This document shows, piece after piece, positions 1 to 5,815 of a stretch of 5,815 nt of DNA. The notes below the pieces were generated by a model. The model was not told the origin of the DNA. It did no database searches and saw only the letters and a list, made by a program, of their open reading frames with translations. How positions within the stretch are numbered: the stretch's first letter is position 1; each line of letters opens with the position of its first letter. Where the stretch lies: NCBI GenBank assembly GCA_027618625.1, contig JAQCER010000265.1, positions 1-5,815 of the forward strand, read 5' to 3'. The position numbers were made by a program, and so were the translations under genes. This DNA comes from Verrucomicrobiota bacterium (lineage in GTDB: Bacteria > Verrucomicrobiota > Verrucomicrobiia > Verrucomicrobiales > DEV007).

Positions 1-1
1 G

Positions 2-553
2 GAGATGCACGTCATCTTTCTCGACAATGGGCGGTCTCAGACTCTCGGATCCGACTATCGTGAGATCCTTCGCTGCATTCGTTGCGGCGCATGTCAGAAC
101 GTCTGCCCGGTCTACCGGCAAGCCAGCGGCCATGCCTATCGGCATGTGTATGGTGGACCGATCGGAGCAGTACTAAGCCCATTGCTGGTCGGCGAGAAAT
201 TTGCAGACTACGCAGATCTGCCCAAGGCATCGAGCCTCTGCGGCGCATGCAATGAAGTCTGCCCGGTCGACATCCCGATTCCCGATTTGCTGCTGAAACT
301 CCGCAACAAGGCCCACCGTGAGAACGTTCCGTCGCCCGGAGCATTGCCGACGCAACCTTTCGCGAAACTGGCAACACACCCAGGACTATGGCGAATGGCG
401 ATGCGCGGCGGAGCGGTCTCGAACTTCGTTCCCGATTCCGCAAAGTTACCAGTTCCCGGTCTCGGCACATGGCTTCGGCAGCGCACATTGCCCGAGTGGC
501 GCGGTGGCAAGTTTCGCAAGTGGATGAAACTGCATACCAAGTCCGGCGAATGA
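2..553 (+). CDS. lutB: LutB-like iron-sulfur lactate utilisation protein, C-terminal part (5' truncated by window)
   Basis: This is the iron-sulfur subunit of the LutABC complex, which oxidises L-lactate to pyruvate in the cytoplasm. The frame is open through the left edge; the ATG at 5 is internal, since the family has an E/L-H-V-x-L-L-DNGR block here. Counting from that ATG, the first cysteine cluster is C24-C27-C30-C34P (CIRCGACQNVCPV). It is followed by the family's YGGPIGAVLSP block (about 49-59) and a second cluster C79-C82-C86P (CGACNEVCPV). The C-terminal LRQRTLPEWRGGKFRKW segment is typical of the LutB tail. About 183 residues are visible of a usual 450-480, so the N-terminal LUD domain is outside the window. 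Its stop overlaps the lutC start (ATGA), implying translational coupling. The family call is strong. Lactate as the actual substrate is inferred from the family. Confidence 0.92.
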   Translation, partial: EMHVIFLDNGRSQTLGSDYREILRCIRCGACQNVCPVYRQASGHAYRHVYGGPIGAVLSPLLVGEKFADYADLPKASSLCGACNEVCPVDIPIPDLLLKLRNKAHRENVPSPGALPTQPFAKLATHPGLWRMAMRGGAVSNFVPDSAKLPVPGLGTWLRQRTLPEWRGGKFRKWMKLHTKSGE

Positions 554-1149
554 GAACCGTCATGGACAACGTCAGAGCGGCCCTGGCTGCACGCAAGGAC
601 AAGGCACCCTACCCTCCATGGGAGGACTCCGAAGTCGTCGCGACAGGCAAACTTGCTCAAGCATCACTCGTCGACTGCTTTTCCGCCAACATGAGAGCCG
701 TCAATGGCGTCGTCATGCGTTCGGTTGACGAGGTCGCACGCTACCTGGAGGAAGGTCGACACTTGCACGGCTACTGCGCGCCGGAACTTGCTCAAGCGAT
801 CGGCGAGAAACTCCTGCCAAGCACTACGTTTTCATCGCGCTTCGACGAAGCCCGTTACGATGACTACAAGTTTGGCATTACTCGGGCGACAGGAGCCATC
901 GCCGAGTCAGGATCCATTATTCTCAACGATCGAGATACGTCCTGTCGCCTTGGCGCGCTGACGCCTTGGGTGCATGTCGCAGTCATCGAGTCAGGGTCTA
1001 TTCACCGCACCTTGGGCGAAGCCATTGCAGCCCTCGGCGACGACCCGAACACTATCTGGGTAACTGGACCATCGAAAACGGCAGATGTGGAGGGAATCCT
1101 CATCGAAGGTGTACACGGGCCGGGAGTTCAGATCGCGCTGATTGTTTAA
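550..1149 (+). CDS. lutC: LutC/LUD-domain lactate utilisation protein
   Basis: This 199-residue protein belongs to the LutC (LUD domain, formerly DUF162) family, the third component of the L-lactate oxidation complex. I chose the ATG at 550 because it overlaps the lutB stop as ATGA and gives the usual family length; an internal ATG at 562 is the alternative. No strong Shine-Dalgarno is seen, which fits coupling to lutB. Visible landmarks are [16 protein letters not shown] (about 108-122) and the C-terminal signature [11 protein letters not shown] followed by VEGVHGPG-like residues (172-192), both diagnostic of LutC. The N-terminal region (1-100) is less conserved and shows no extra domain. 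No signal peptide or membrane segment is seen. Given lutB immediately upstream, lutA probably precedes lutB outside the window. The family call is strong. Confidence 0.93.
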   Translation: MRTVMDNVRAALAARKDKAPYPPWEDSEVVATGKLAQASLVDCFSANMRAVNGVVMRSVDEVARYLEEGRHLHGYCAPELAQAIGEKLLPSTTFSSRFDEARYDDYKFGITRATGAIAESGSIILNDRDTSCRLGALTPWVHVAVIESGSIHRTLGEAIAALGDDPNTIWVTGPSKTADVEGILIEGVHGPGVQIALIV

Positions 1150-1207
1150 TCCGCCCCTCGAGAAACCGGAGGTTGCCATCCGCCGCGATGCGTTCCAGAG
1201 TTTCACC

Positions 1208-1984
1208 ATGGATTATCTGAATTCACTTTTTGGCCTGCAGGAGAAGACTGCAGTTGTTGTCGGCGGAACTGGCGAACTCTGTGGTGCCATGGCTGAAGGC
1301 ATGGCTGCCGCTGGTGCCGAGGTCGTGCTCGTAGGCCGCAGTGCGGACAAAGCGACCGCTCGACTGGAGAAGATTGCGGCTGTCGGCGGTTCTGGATATT
1401 TTGTTCAGGCGGATGTGAGCAACGGTGATGGATTACGTTCGGTACTGGATACCGTTCTGAAAAAATCAGGCAAAGTCGACATCCTCGTAAACGGCGCTGG
1501 AGTCAATGCTGCAACACCTTTTCTGGAGATTCCCGAAGAAGAATACGATCGCATTTTCGCAATCAATACCAAGGCCGTGATGCTCGCCTGTCAGATCTTT
1601 GGTAAATATTTTTGCGACCAGAACCGTAAGGGTTCGATCATCAACGTCGGCTCGATGTCCGGCCTGCTGCCGCTGTCCCGGGTGTTCACCTACTCGATGA
1701 CGAAAGCCGCCGTGCACAATCTGAGCAGAAACCTCGCCCGCGAATGGGCCGAACGCGGCATCCGCGTGAATACCATCGTGCCGGGATTCTTTCCAGCTGA
1801 GCAGAATCGCAAAGTCCTGACAGAAGACCGCGTGGCAAACATCATGCGCCACACGCCAATGAATCGCTTCGGCAACTCCAACGAACTCATCGGTGCCACG
1901 CTGCTGCTGGCATCGGACGCAGGCTCGTTCATGACCGGCGCAGAACTCATCGTCGACGGCGGTTACTCCGCGATGACCATTTAG
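1208..1984 (+). CDS. SDR-family NAD(P)-dependent oxidoreductase (sugar/sugar-acid dehydrogenase type)
   Basis: This is a 258-residue classical-length short-chain dehydrogenase with a single Rossmann domain. The start at 1208 gives [18 protein letters not shown], the expected N-terminus. A TTG at 1142 would add 22 residues without family support. Visible residues are the cofactor loop GGTGELCG (19-26), an ADVSN aspartate (D69), NGAG (95-98), and the tetrad N120, S149 (VGSMSG), Y162 and K166 (YSMTK). The C-terminal block ends in [10 protein letters not shown] and [10 protein letters not shown]. The cofactor loop differs from TGxxxGxG: Glu and Cys occupy the second and third glycine positions. 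The closest relatives I recall are mannonate/fructuronate- or gluconate-type SDRs, but the substrate cannot be read from the sequence. It lies 58 bases after lutC and probably shares its transcript, suggesting an oxidative step feeding or paralleling lactate/sugar-acid use. The exact reaction is unknown. Confidence 0.9.
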   Translation: MDYLNSLFGLQEKTAVVVGGTGELCGAMAEGMAAAGAEVVLVGRSADKATARLEKIAAVGGSGYFVQADVSNGDGLRSVLDTVLKKSGKVDILVNGAGVNAATPFLEIPEEEYDRIFAINTKAVMLACQIFGKYFCDQNRKGSIINVGSMSGLLPLSRVFTYSMTKAAVHNLSRNLAREWAERGIRVNTIVPGFFPAEQNRKVLTEDRVANIMRHTPMNRFGNSNELIGATLLLASDAGSFMTGAELIVDGGYSAMTI

Positions 1985-1992
1985 GCCTGCTC

Positions 1993-2346
1993 ATGAAGGT
2001 TCTGCATCTGCTGCTCACCACCGCTACCGCTGCCTCGGTAATGATGGCGCTGGTCGCATGCCAATCGCCAAGCGCCGAGGTAAAGAATGCAGCCTTACCT
2101 GCCCCCACGCGCCTCGCCAGTATTGCCGTCGCAGCGCCGGACGGAACAGTGATCGTCCTGGCGGATCGCTCTACCTGGGTAGTCGATCCAGAAGATCGCA
2201 TCACTGCCATCAAGTGGCGCACCGCAGACTTGGTCGAGGCCGTGGACAGACCGGCCGCCCCCGGCATCGAATTCCCTGCGATCCTCACCAATCAGGAATC
2301 CGGCACGAGGATCCATGCAAGCAAAAGCACTGATTTCGAGGGATAA
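1993..2346 (+). CDS. Small predicted lipoprotein, function unknown
   Basis: This is a 117-residue protein with a lipoprotein signal: basic start MK, hydrophobic stretch (about 4-21) and lipobox L20-V21-A22-C23. The mature lipid-anchored chain would be about 95 residues. The residue after the cysteine is Gln, not Asp, so outer-membrane sorting would be expected in a Gram-negative. The mature part has a linker (SPSAEVKNAALPAP) and then a compact domain. That domain contains DGTVIVLADRSTWVV, DPEDRITAIKW, a hydrophobic AILTN block and a TRIHAS end. This resembles small beta-rich bacterial domains with a 'DGS-W-V ... W ... GD-V' pattern, but I cannot name it. It starts 8 bases after the SDR stop with no clear Shine-Dalgarno. 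The short spacing suggests co-transcription, though nothing links it to the dehydrogenase functionally. Coding is likely; function unknown. Confidence 0.75.
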   Translation: MKVLHLLLTTATAASVMMALVACQSPSAEVKNAALPAPTRLASIAVAAPDGTVIVLADRSTWVVDPEDRITAIKWRTADLVEAVDRPAAPGIEFPAILTNQESGTRIHASKSTDFEG

Positions 2347-2446
2347 TTTCCACTTACACGCGCAACTATTCGCTCGTCATGGCCAGTGAAGCAGGATTAC
2401 GCTCTCAGCTATCGCCAACGGAACCCACTTCCCGGAAGCATAGGAG
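2347..2446 (+). other. 100-base gap before the repeat-protein gene
   Basis: No terminator hairpin is visible here. A purine-rich GGAAG (2433-2437) lies 9 bases before the ATG at 2447 and is a plausible ribosome binding site. A second match, AGGAG at 2442-2446, abuts the ATG directly and is too close to act for it. A 23-codon ORF (2379-2450) ends in an ATGA overlap with the next gene, but its coding status is unsupported. A GATAAT at 2342-2347 lacks a convincing -35 partner. Confidence 0.4.
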
Positions 2447-2764
2447 ATGAAGCGACTACGAATACTGACTTTTAGACGCCTGAGGAAGAAACTCGCGGCC
2501 CAGCTGATGTGGATTTCGCGGCTTGCTGTGACCAGCCAACTGTCTGGAGTGAAGTTTAGGGTCGCCTGGGCAATGTTGCGTCGGACACTGCGACTCATCA
2601 GTCAGTTTCGACCGGCGATGGCATCGACTTTGGTGGTCGGCGCACCCATGGTGACAATGATAGAGAGTGCCGATGCCCAGGCAGCTTTCGAACAACGTAA
2701 TGGAGCAGACAATCCATTCGATGCCTGGTGCCAGATTTTTTCTATACACCATCACCGACTTTAG
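2447..2764 (+). CDS. N-terminal fragment of the FG-GAP/VCBS repeat protein: extended signal peptide and start of repeat 1
   Basis: This frame holds the missing N-terminus of the downstream repeat protein. From the ATG at 2447 there is a long, very basic N-region (about 1-57, rich in Arg/Lys). A hydrophobic core (about 58-72, MASTLVVGAPMVTMI) follows, then an A-x-A signal peptidase I site (ADAQA, cleavage after about residue 79). ATG codons at 2507, 2573 and 2618 are alternative starts; 2618 would leave a core with almost no basic region. Residues 81-92 read FEQRNGADNPFD. This is the same block that opens repeats 4 and 5 downstream (TERTGALNPF, TARTGAANPF), so this frame is coding at least to about 2725. 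After that it runs into a nonsense tail (IHHHRL) and a stop, while the -1 frame continues repeat 1. It is therefore one half of a frameshifted gene, not an independent small protein. Confidence 0.72.
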   Translation: MKRLRILTFRRLRKKLAAQLMWISRLAVTSQLSGVKFRVAWAMLRRTLRLISQFRPAMASTLVVGAPMVTMIESADAQAAFEQRNGADNPFDAWCQIFSIHHHRL

Positions 2765-3549
2765 CAGATGTCGATGGCGACGGCGATATCGACGTCATGG
2801 TCGGCGATGATGTCGGGCTAATTGACTATTTCGAAAATACTGCAAGTCCGCGAACTCCGCCAAATTTCCTGTTCCGCCCGGGCGATTCCAATCCGTTCGA
2901 CGGAATCGACGTCGGCGATTTCAGCCGGCCCGCCTTTGCCGACCTCGACAACGATGGCGATCTGGATGCCATCATAGGCGAGTACACGAAGTACGAAACA
3001 CCAACACTCAACTACTTTCGGAACGAAGGCTCGAAGCATTCCCCTTTCCTTGTCCAACGCTTAGGGCTGCTGAGTCCGGTCAATCGTTTGCCCCTTCCAG
3101 AAGTGCCGATGCCCGTACTGGTCGACCTCGATGGCGACGGGGACATTGACATGATCATCGGCACCCGAGACGGCGACTTCCGTTACTTTCAAAACACCGG
3201 AAATCGGATAGCCCCCACCTTTACTGAGCGCACAGGAGCCCTCAATCCGTTCAACCGCCTGACGGTTGGATTAGACAGCTTTTCCGTTCCGGCGCTGGCA
3301 GATTTGGACCGCGACGGTGATCTCGATATGGTCAGCGGTTGTTACGAAGGAGTCCTCTATTACTTTGAGAACGCCGGCACGTCCCGGATACCCAGATTCA
3401 CTGCCCGAACGGGTGCCGCAAACCCGTTCGACGATATCGATGTGGGAAGCCTGAGCGACCCGGCGCTTGCCGATCTGGATGGCGACGGAGATGTCGATCT
3501 GGTGGTAGGCGAGGGATACTACGACGGGCTGCTCCGATACTTCGAAAAC
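2687..3549 (+). repeat. Five tandem FG-GAP/VCBS-like protein repeats of about 57-61 residues
   Basis: Each unit reads roughly F-x-x-R-x-G-x-x-NPF ... PxLADLDGDGDxDxxxG ... YFENxG. In the body frame (counted from 2728) the acidic loops fall at residues 14-22, 72-80, 133-141, 192-200 and 249-257, giving spacings of 58, 61, 59 and 57. The DxDxDGDxD pattern is the calcium-loop type seen in FG-GAP/VCBS repeats, and the units probably form beta-propeller blades. Repeat 1 is split by the frameshift. Repeat 3 is the most diverged at its NPF position (SPV). The units are diverged at nucleotide level, so this is protein duplication and not a recent DNA tandem array. Confidence 0.88.
2726..2741 (+). other. 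Frameshift site inside repeat 1 (GG and T6 runs)
   Basis: The upstream frame must pass to the -1 frame here to keep the repeat intact. Two one-base changes restore it. An extra G in the GG run (2727-2728) would give NPFDAW-VPDFFYTP. An extra T in the T6 run (2736-2741) would give NPFDAWCQIF-FYTP. Both give 12 residues between NPF and PTLAD, the same as repeat 4 (10 in the other repeats), so the sequence does not choose between them. It could be a true mutation, an assembly error in a homopolymer, or slippage on the T6 run. A TAA at 2698-2700 shows that the body frame cannot extend further upstream. Confidence 0.75.
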
Positions 3550-3966
3550 ACCGATCCCGGCCGCCAGTCAGGTTTTTCCGCCTGGCAGAAACTTCACTTC
3601 CCATCGGCTGCTGACGTCGCACTTGCGACTTTAGAGGCAGATCCCGATGGCGACGGAAGGTCGAATCTGGTCGAGTTCGGGCTACGTACCAATCCACGTT
3701 TCCGCAGCTTCTTTCCCGTGATTAACCCAATCATCAATCTTAACGGGGTGCTCGTGCAAACCGTTGGGATTCGGGACGATCCCGCACTTCTGGTATTCGC
3801 CGAATTCAGCGACTCTCCGCAGTTCAACAACCCAACGATCGTCACCCCAGTGATCAACGATCTCGTTCCGGGCGACGACGTAAAGACCGCGACGTTCATT
3901 GATACGATCATCGCAGCGGGCAGCCAACAGAGATACATGCGGCTGGTATTTGAGCTGAAGCTCTAG
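2728..3966 (+). CDS. FG-GAP/VCBS repeat protein with DPDGDG C-terminal region (body; N-terminus in another frame)
   Basis: This is the main part of a predicted extracellular or cell-surface protein. From the GTG at 2728 it has 412 codons. Residues 1-274 carry repeats 1 to 5 with DxDxDGDxD loops. A linker (FSAWQKLHFP, 283-292) leads to a thrombospondin-type-3-like loop DPDGDGRSNLVEF (305-317) followed by TNP. A beta-rich C-terminal region then ends in RYMRLVFEL (402-410). That tail architecture, W...F...DPDGDG-NL-E...RLxV, is common in secreted proteins of Verrucomicrobia/Planctomycetes and some gammaproteobacteria. The GTG at 2728 is unlikely to be a true start: it falls inside repeat 1, has no Shine-Dalgarno, and would give a protein with no signal peptide. 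Read with 2447-2764 the gene would encode about 500 residues. No enzymatic motif is visible; binding or adhesion is a family-level guess. TIGR03032 follows after 17 bases. Confidence 0.85.
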   Translation: MPDFFYTPSPTLADVDGDGDIDVMVGDDVGLIDYFENTASPRTPPNFLFRPGDSNPFDGIDVGDFSRPAFADLDNDGDLDAIIGEYTKYETPTLNYFRNEGSKHSPFLVQRLGLLSPVNRLPLPEVPMPVLVDLDGDGDIDMIIGTRDGDFRYFQNTGNRIAPTFTERTGALNPFNRLTVGLDSFSVPALADLDRDGDLDMVSGCYEGVLYYFENAGTSRIPRFTARTGAANPFDDIDVGSLSDPALADLDGDGDVDLVVGEGYYDGLLRYFENTDPGRQSGFSAWQKLHFPSAADVALATLEADPDGDGRSNLVEFGLRTNPRFRSFFPVINPIINLNGVLVQTVGIRDDPALLVFAEFSDSPQFNNPTIVTPVINDLVPGDDVKTATFIDTIIAAGSQQRYMRLVFELKL

Positions 3967-3983
3967 CATAGCCCCGTCAGGTC

Positions 3984-5063
3984 ATGGCCACCGCATCTGC
4001 ATCGCTGCCACCATTCAGCTGCCGTTTCTCTCCAGCAATCGCCGAACTTTTTTCCACGCTCGATTGCTCTCTCGCGCTGAGTACCTATCAAGCAGGGAAA
4101 CTTATTCTACTCAGTCCAAAGTCGGACGGCACCGGCTTCCATCAGTACCTTCGAACGTTCGACAGGCCGATGGGTATTGCCGTATCGAACCACCTGCTGG
4201 GAGTGGCCACCAGGAACCGCGTCGAAATTCTTGCGAACTCACCCGATCTGGCACCGAGGTATCCCACCAAACCGGACACCTATGATTCACTCTACATTCC
4301 CAGAGCGAGCTTCAATACCGGGCATCTGGACATTCACGACCTATCGTTTTCAGACAAGGGAATACTCGCCGTAAACACGCTATTTTCGTGCATCGCCAGA
4401 ATCGATACCACGCACAGTTTCGTTCCGGTATGGCAGCCACCATTCATTACGGAACTCATCCCTGGAGACTGCTGCCATCTGAACGGCATGGCCTTGGACG
4501 ACGACGGATCACCAGCATTGGTCACAGCACTAGGCGAGTCCGGCTCCCCACAGGGATGGCGAAAGGGCCTGCCGAATGGAGGAGTGTTAGTCGACGTAAA
4601 AACAGGAGAAACACTTGTCGACGGCCTTGCCATGCCCCACTCGCCGCGTATCATAGACGACAGCATCTGGCTTCTACAATCCGGCGAAGGCACACTGTGC
4701 CGCTTTGATCGCGACAGCAGGAGAGTTCTTACCGTGACCGCCCTTCCCGGATTCGCCCGCGGCTTTGCGCGATGCGGAGACCACGCATTCATCGGAATTT
4801 CGCGCCTTCGCCCAAATCACAAGTTTGGGCATTTACCAATCGCGCAGTTGAAGCCCTTCTGCGGCGTCGCAATTGTCCACCTCCCGACCGGGGCCATCGT
4901 TGGCACGCTAGAATTCCTCACATCCTGTGAAGAAATCTACGACGTCCAGGCCATAACCGGACTTGGCCGCCCGGCAATCGTTCGCTACGACGCCCCATTC
5001 TGCACCAGTTCCCTGATGCTTCCCGGACGCACGTTTCTAAGCGAACCTTCCGAGCGAGAATGA
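3984..5063 (+). CDS. TIGR03032 family protein, function unknown
   Basis: This is a 359-residue full-length member of the TIGR03032 family. Family landmarks appear in order: STYQAGKL (33-40), RPMGIAV (61-67), NTGHLDIHDL (111-120), NTLFSCIA (131-138), SFVPVWQPPFI (145-155), CHLNGMALDDDG (164-175), PHSPR (218-222), SGEGTL (233-238), PGFARGF (255-261) and CEEIYDVQ (315-322). The many short hydrophobic strands suggest a beta-propeller-like fold. The invariant His/Asn/Arg clusters (HLNG, PHSPR) could form a binding or active site, but no activity is established to my knowledge. There is no signal peptide or membrane segment, so it is probably cytoplasmic. The ATG at 3984 has only a weak AGG upstream, and the next family block begins about 30 residues in, so the first 10 residues are uncertain. 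It lies 17 bases after the repeat-protein gene and likely shares its transcript. The family call is strong, the function open. Confidence 0.92.
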   Translation: MATASASLPPFSCRFSPAIAELFSTLDCSLALSTYQAGKLILLSPKSDGTGFHQYLRTFDRPMGIAVSNHLLGVATRNRVEILANSPDLAPRYPTKPDTYDSLYIPRASFNTGHLDIHDLSFSDKGILAVNTLFSCIARIDTTHSFVPVWQPPFITELIPGDCCHLNGMALDDDGSPALVTALGESGSPQGWRKGLPNGGVLVDVKTGETLVDGLAMPHSPRIIDDSIWLLQSGEGTLCRFDRDSRRVLTVTALPGFARGFARCGDHAFIGISRLRPNHKFGHLPIAQLKPFCGVAIVHLPTGAIVGTLEFLTSCEEIYDVQAITGLGRPAIVRYDAPFCTSSLMLPGRTFLSEPSERE

Positions 5064-5129
5064 GCCTTGCTCCTCCGCTTCCCGATCCTCCATCCCCCCC
5101 GCCCAATCCCGAGAGAAGGATTAGAACGC

Positions 5130-5202
5130 AAAAAAGACGCCAGCAGAAGCCAAAGGAAGGGGTTTTAGGATCCTTTAAGCTCGGCTGGCGCCCTTTTCTT
5201 TC
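5130..5202. terminator. Long hairpin with A6 and T-rich flanks, probable (bidirectional) Rho-independent terminator
   Basis: CGCCAGC (5138-5144) pairs with GCTGGCG (5184-5190). Inside, AAAGGA (5152-5157) pairs with TCCTTT (5171-5176), separated from the outer stem by symmetric 7-base internal loops. On the + strand the stem is followed by CCCTTTTCTTTC, about 130 bases after the TIGR03032 stop. On the - strand it is followed by TC and then six T residues (the A6 at 5130-5135), which is the better tail. It lies between convergent genes, so it could serve both. The internal loops make the stem less than ideal. Confidence 0.6.
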
Positions 5203-5487
5203 GAATCCCTACCAACTGAAATTCAGCTGTCAGCGATCACGTATTAAGCACCATATGAAAGTAATGGTCGAAGTGTATCGAATGGCGCATTTTTGTAAAT
5301 CAGGCAACGACCTGAATCTGGCCTGCTACTTTCCCGTATGCCGCCTAGGTAAATCCCTTAACCAGCTCAGATTCGTCGTGCGCGGCCCTGTTTTCATGGC
5401 GGAAGGCCCGTTTAACGGGGCAATGAGGGACGCACTGCGTCGACTGCCTCGCTTTGTTTGTCCTTGTGCCCTTGACGGATGATGGGA
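5203..5487. other. Intergenic stretch, no gene recognised
   Basis: This is the remainder of the gap between the convergent genes. An ATG-started frame (5060-5482) crosses it but has no recognisable domain. Small palindromes occur: CCCGTT-T-AACGGG (5407-5419) and GACGCA-C-TGCGTC (5429-5441). Neither has a T-tail on either strand or an evident role. I see no tRNA or known RNA motif. Confidence 0.5.
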
Positions 5488-5815
5488 TCAACGGTTGGAG
5501 AAAAAAACGATAAGGGCGATGACGGCCAGCGCGGCCAGCACAGCGAAGAAGATCTTCCACGCGCTCTTCGGATAGGTGCCGGCAATCGCGCTGGTATACC
5601 CATTGACCAGTACTTGATTCCGCTGCCGACCGAAGTCATACACAAGCAACCAGACGGGTACGAGCACGAGCTTGAATGTTTGCGCGGAGAAGCTGGGGGA
5701 AATCCGTAGATTTCGATAGGTGTCCCCTGGCACTGCGCTGCCACAGAGCCCCTCCAGAGCCGTGAGTTTTTTGGCACGTGCCTGCTCCGCAGCGTCGAAG
5801 AGCACCACCTGATAG
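5488..5815 (-). CDS. Zinc-ribbon/primosomal-N'-like membrane protein, C-terminal part (5' end beyond right edge)
   Basis: This is the last 108 codons of a gene entering from the right edge on the minus strand. The GTG at 5808 is internal, because the frame stays open to the edge (Tyr, Gln before it). The visible part starts with a charged, probably helical segment (about 8-22, AEQARAKKLTALEG). Next come a family-like block with PVWLLVYDFG and QVLVNGYTSAIAGTYPKSAWKI, and a C-terminal membrane segment (IFFAVLAALAVIALIVFF, about 88-105) ending in SNR. The pattern 'PVWL-Y ... VNGxT-x-x-x-G-x-P-S-W-KI' plus a C-terminal membrane helix matches bacterial double-zinc-ribbon proteins often labelled 'primosomal protein N'-like'. 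The cysteine ribbons themselves would lie in the missing N-terminal part, so this rests on the tail only. It is convergent with the TIGR03032 gene and probably an unrelated unit. Its role is unknown. Confidence 0.7.
   Translation of the reverse strand, partial: YQVVLFDAAEQARAKKLTALEGLCGSAVPGDTYRNLRISPSFSAQTFKLVLVPVWLLVYDFGRQRNQVLVNGYTSAIAGTYPKSAWKIFFAVLAALAVIALIVFFSNR

Noticed and set aside
12..660. Long open frames on the - strand opposite lutB and lutC
   Set aside because: They are opposite-strand shadows of genes with clear family motifs and have no recognisable domain themselves.
1142..1207. TTG start giving the SDR 22 extra residues and overlapping the lutC stop
   Set aside because: The extra residues show no family similarity, while the ATG at 1208 gives the expected SDR N-terminus. 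The GGAGG at 1168-1172 has no in-frame start codon at a suitable distance.
2319..2347. GATAAT resembling a -10 box before the repeat-protein gene
   Set aside because: No TTGACA-like -35 at 17 bases (AAGCAA found), and the box sits on the end of the lipoprotein gene.
2379..2450. 23-codon ORF ending in an ATGA overlap with the ATG at 2447 (possible leader peptide)
   Set aside because: There is no Shine-Dalgarno before its ATG and no attenuator-like structure. The overlap alone is weak evidence.
4810..4830. Perfect 7-bp inverted repeat GCCCAAA / TTTGGGC with a 7-base loop
   Set aside because: It lies inside a conserved coding block of the TIGR03032 gene (RPNHKFG) and has no run of T after it, so it is probably a codon coincidence.
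5407..5441. Two short palindromes (CCCGTT-T-AACGGG and GACGCA-C-TGCGTC)
   Set aside because: Short arms, no T-tail, single copies and no promoter nearby give no basis to call an operator or terminator.
5060..5482. 140-codon + strand frame starting with an ATGA overlap at the TIGR03032 stop
   Set aside because: It runs through the hairpin terminator, has a low-complexity Pro/Arg start, shows no recognisable domain, and ends just before a convergent gene. It is most likely a chance open frame.

Overview
The window is a moderately GC-rich stretch of bacterial chromosome. Five genes (one of them split by a frameshift) lie head to tail on the + strand, and the 3' end of a sixth enters from the right on the - strand. 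A lipobox lipoprotein and a predicted secreted repeat protein suggest a Gram-negative cell. The protein families (LutBC, FG-GAP/VCBS repeats with a DPDGDG-type C-terminal region, TIGR03032) occur together in Planctomycetes/Verrucomicrobia-type and gammaproteobacterial genomes. I cannot fix the phylum from the sequence alone.

Bases 1-1984 are metabolic. The C-terminal part of lutB (iron-sulfur subunit of the L-lactate oxidation complex) overlaps lutC by an ATGA, and an SDR dehydrogenase follows 58 bases later. LutABC oxidises L-lactate to pyruvate. A sugar- or sugar-acid-type SDR directly behind it fits a pathway whose end product is lactate, such as a deoxysugar or hexuronate route, but that link is inference. 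Eight bases after the SDR comes a 117-residue predicted lipoprotein (1993-2346).

Bases 2447-5063 hold a secreted calcium-type repeat protein and a TIGR03032-family protein. The repeat protein has five FG-GAP/VCBS-like units with DxDxDGDxD loops and a DPDGDG C-terminal region. Its signal peptide and the start of repeat 1 lie in one frame (2447-2764), while the rest of the protein lies in the -1 frame (2728-3966). The two frames overlap within repeat 1, so this is one gene interrupted by a one-base shift near a GG and a T6 run. TIGR03032 begins 17 bases after it and is a full-length, motif-complete member of a family of unknown function.

Bases 5064-5487 are non-coding. They contain a long hairpin flanked by an A6 run and a T-rich tail, which reads as a (possibly bidirectional) terminator between convergent units. 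From 5488 to the right edge, on the - strand, is the C-terminal part of a zinc-ribbon-type membrane-anchored protein whose N-terminus is outside the window. I found no tRNA, rRNA, CRISPR array, insertion sequence or attachment site. The most notable items are the split repeat-protein gene and its pairing with TIGR03032.
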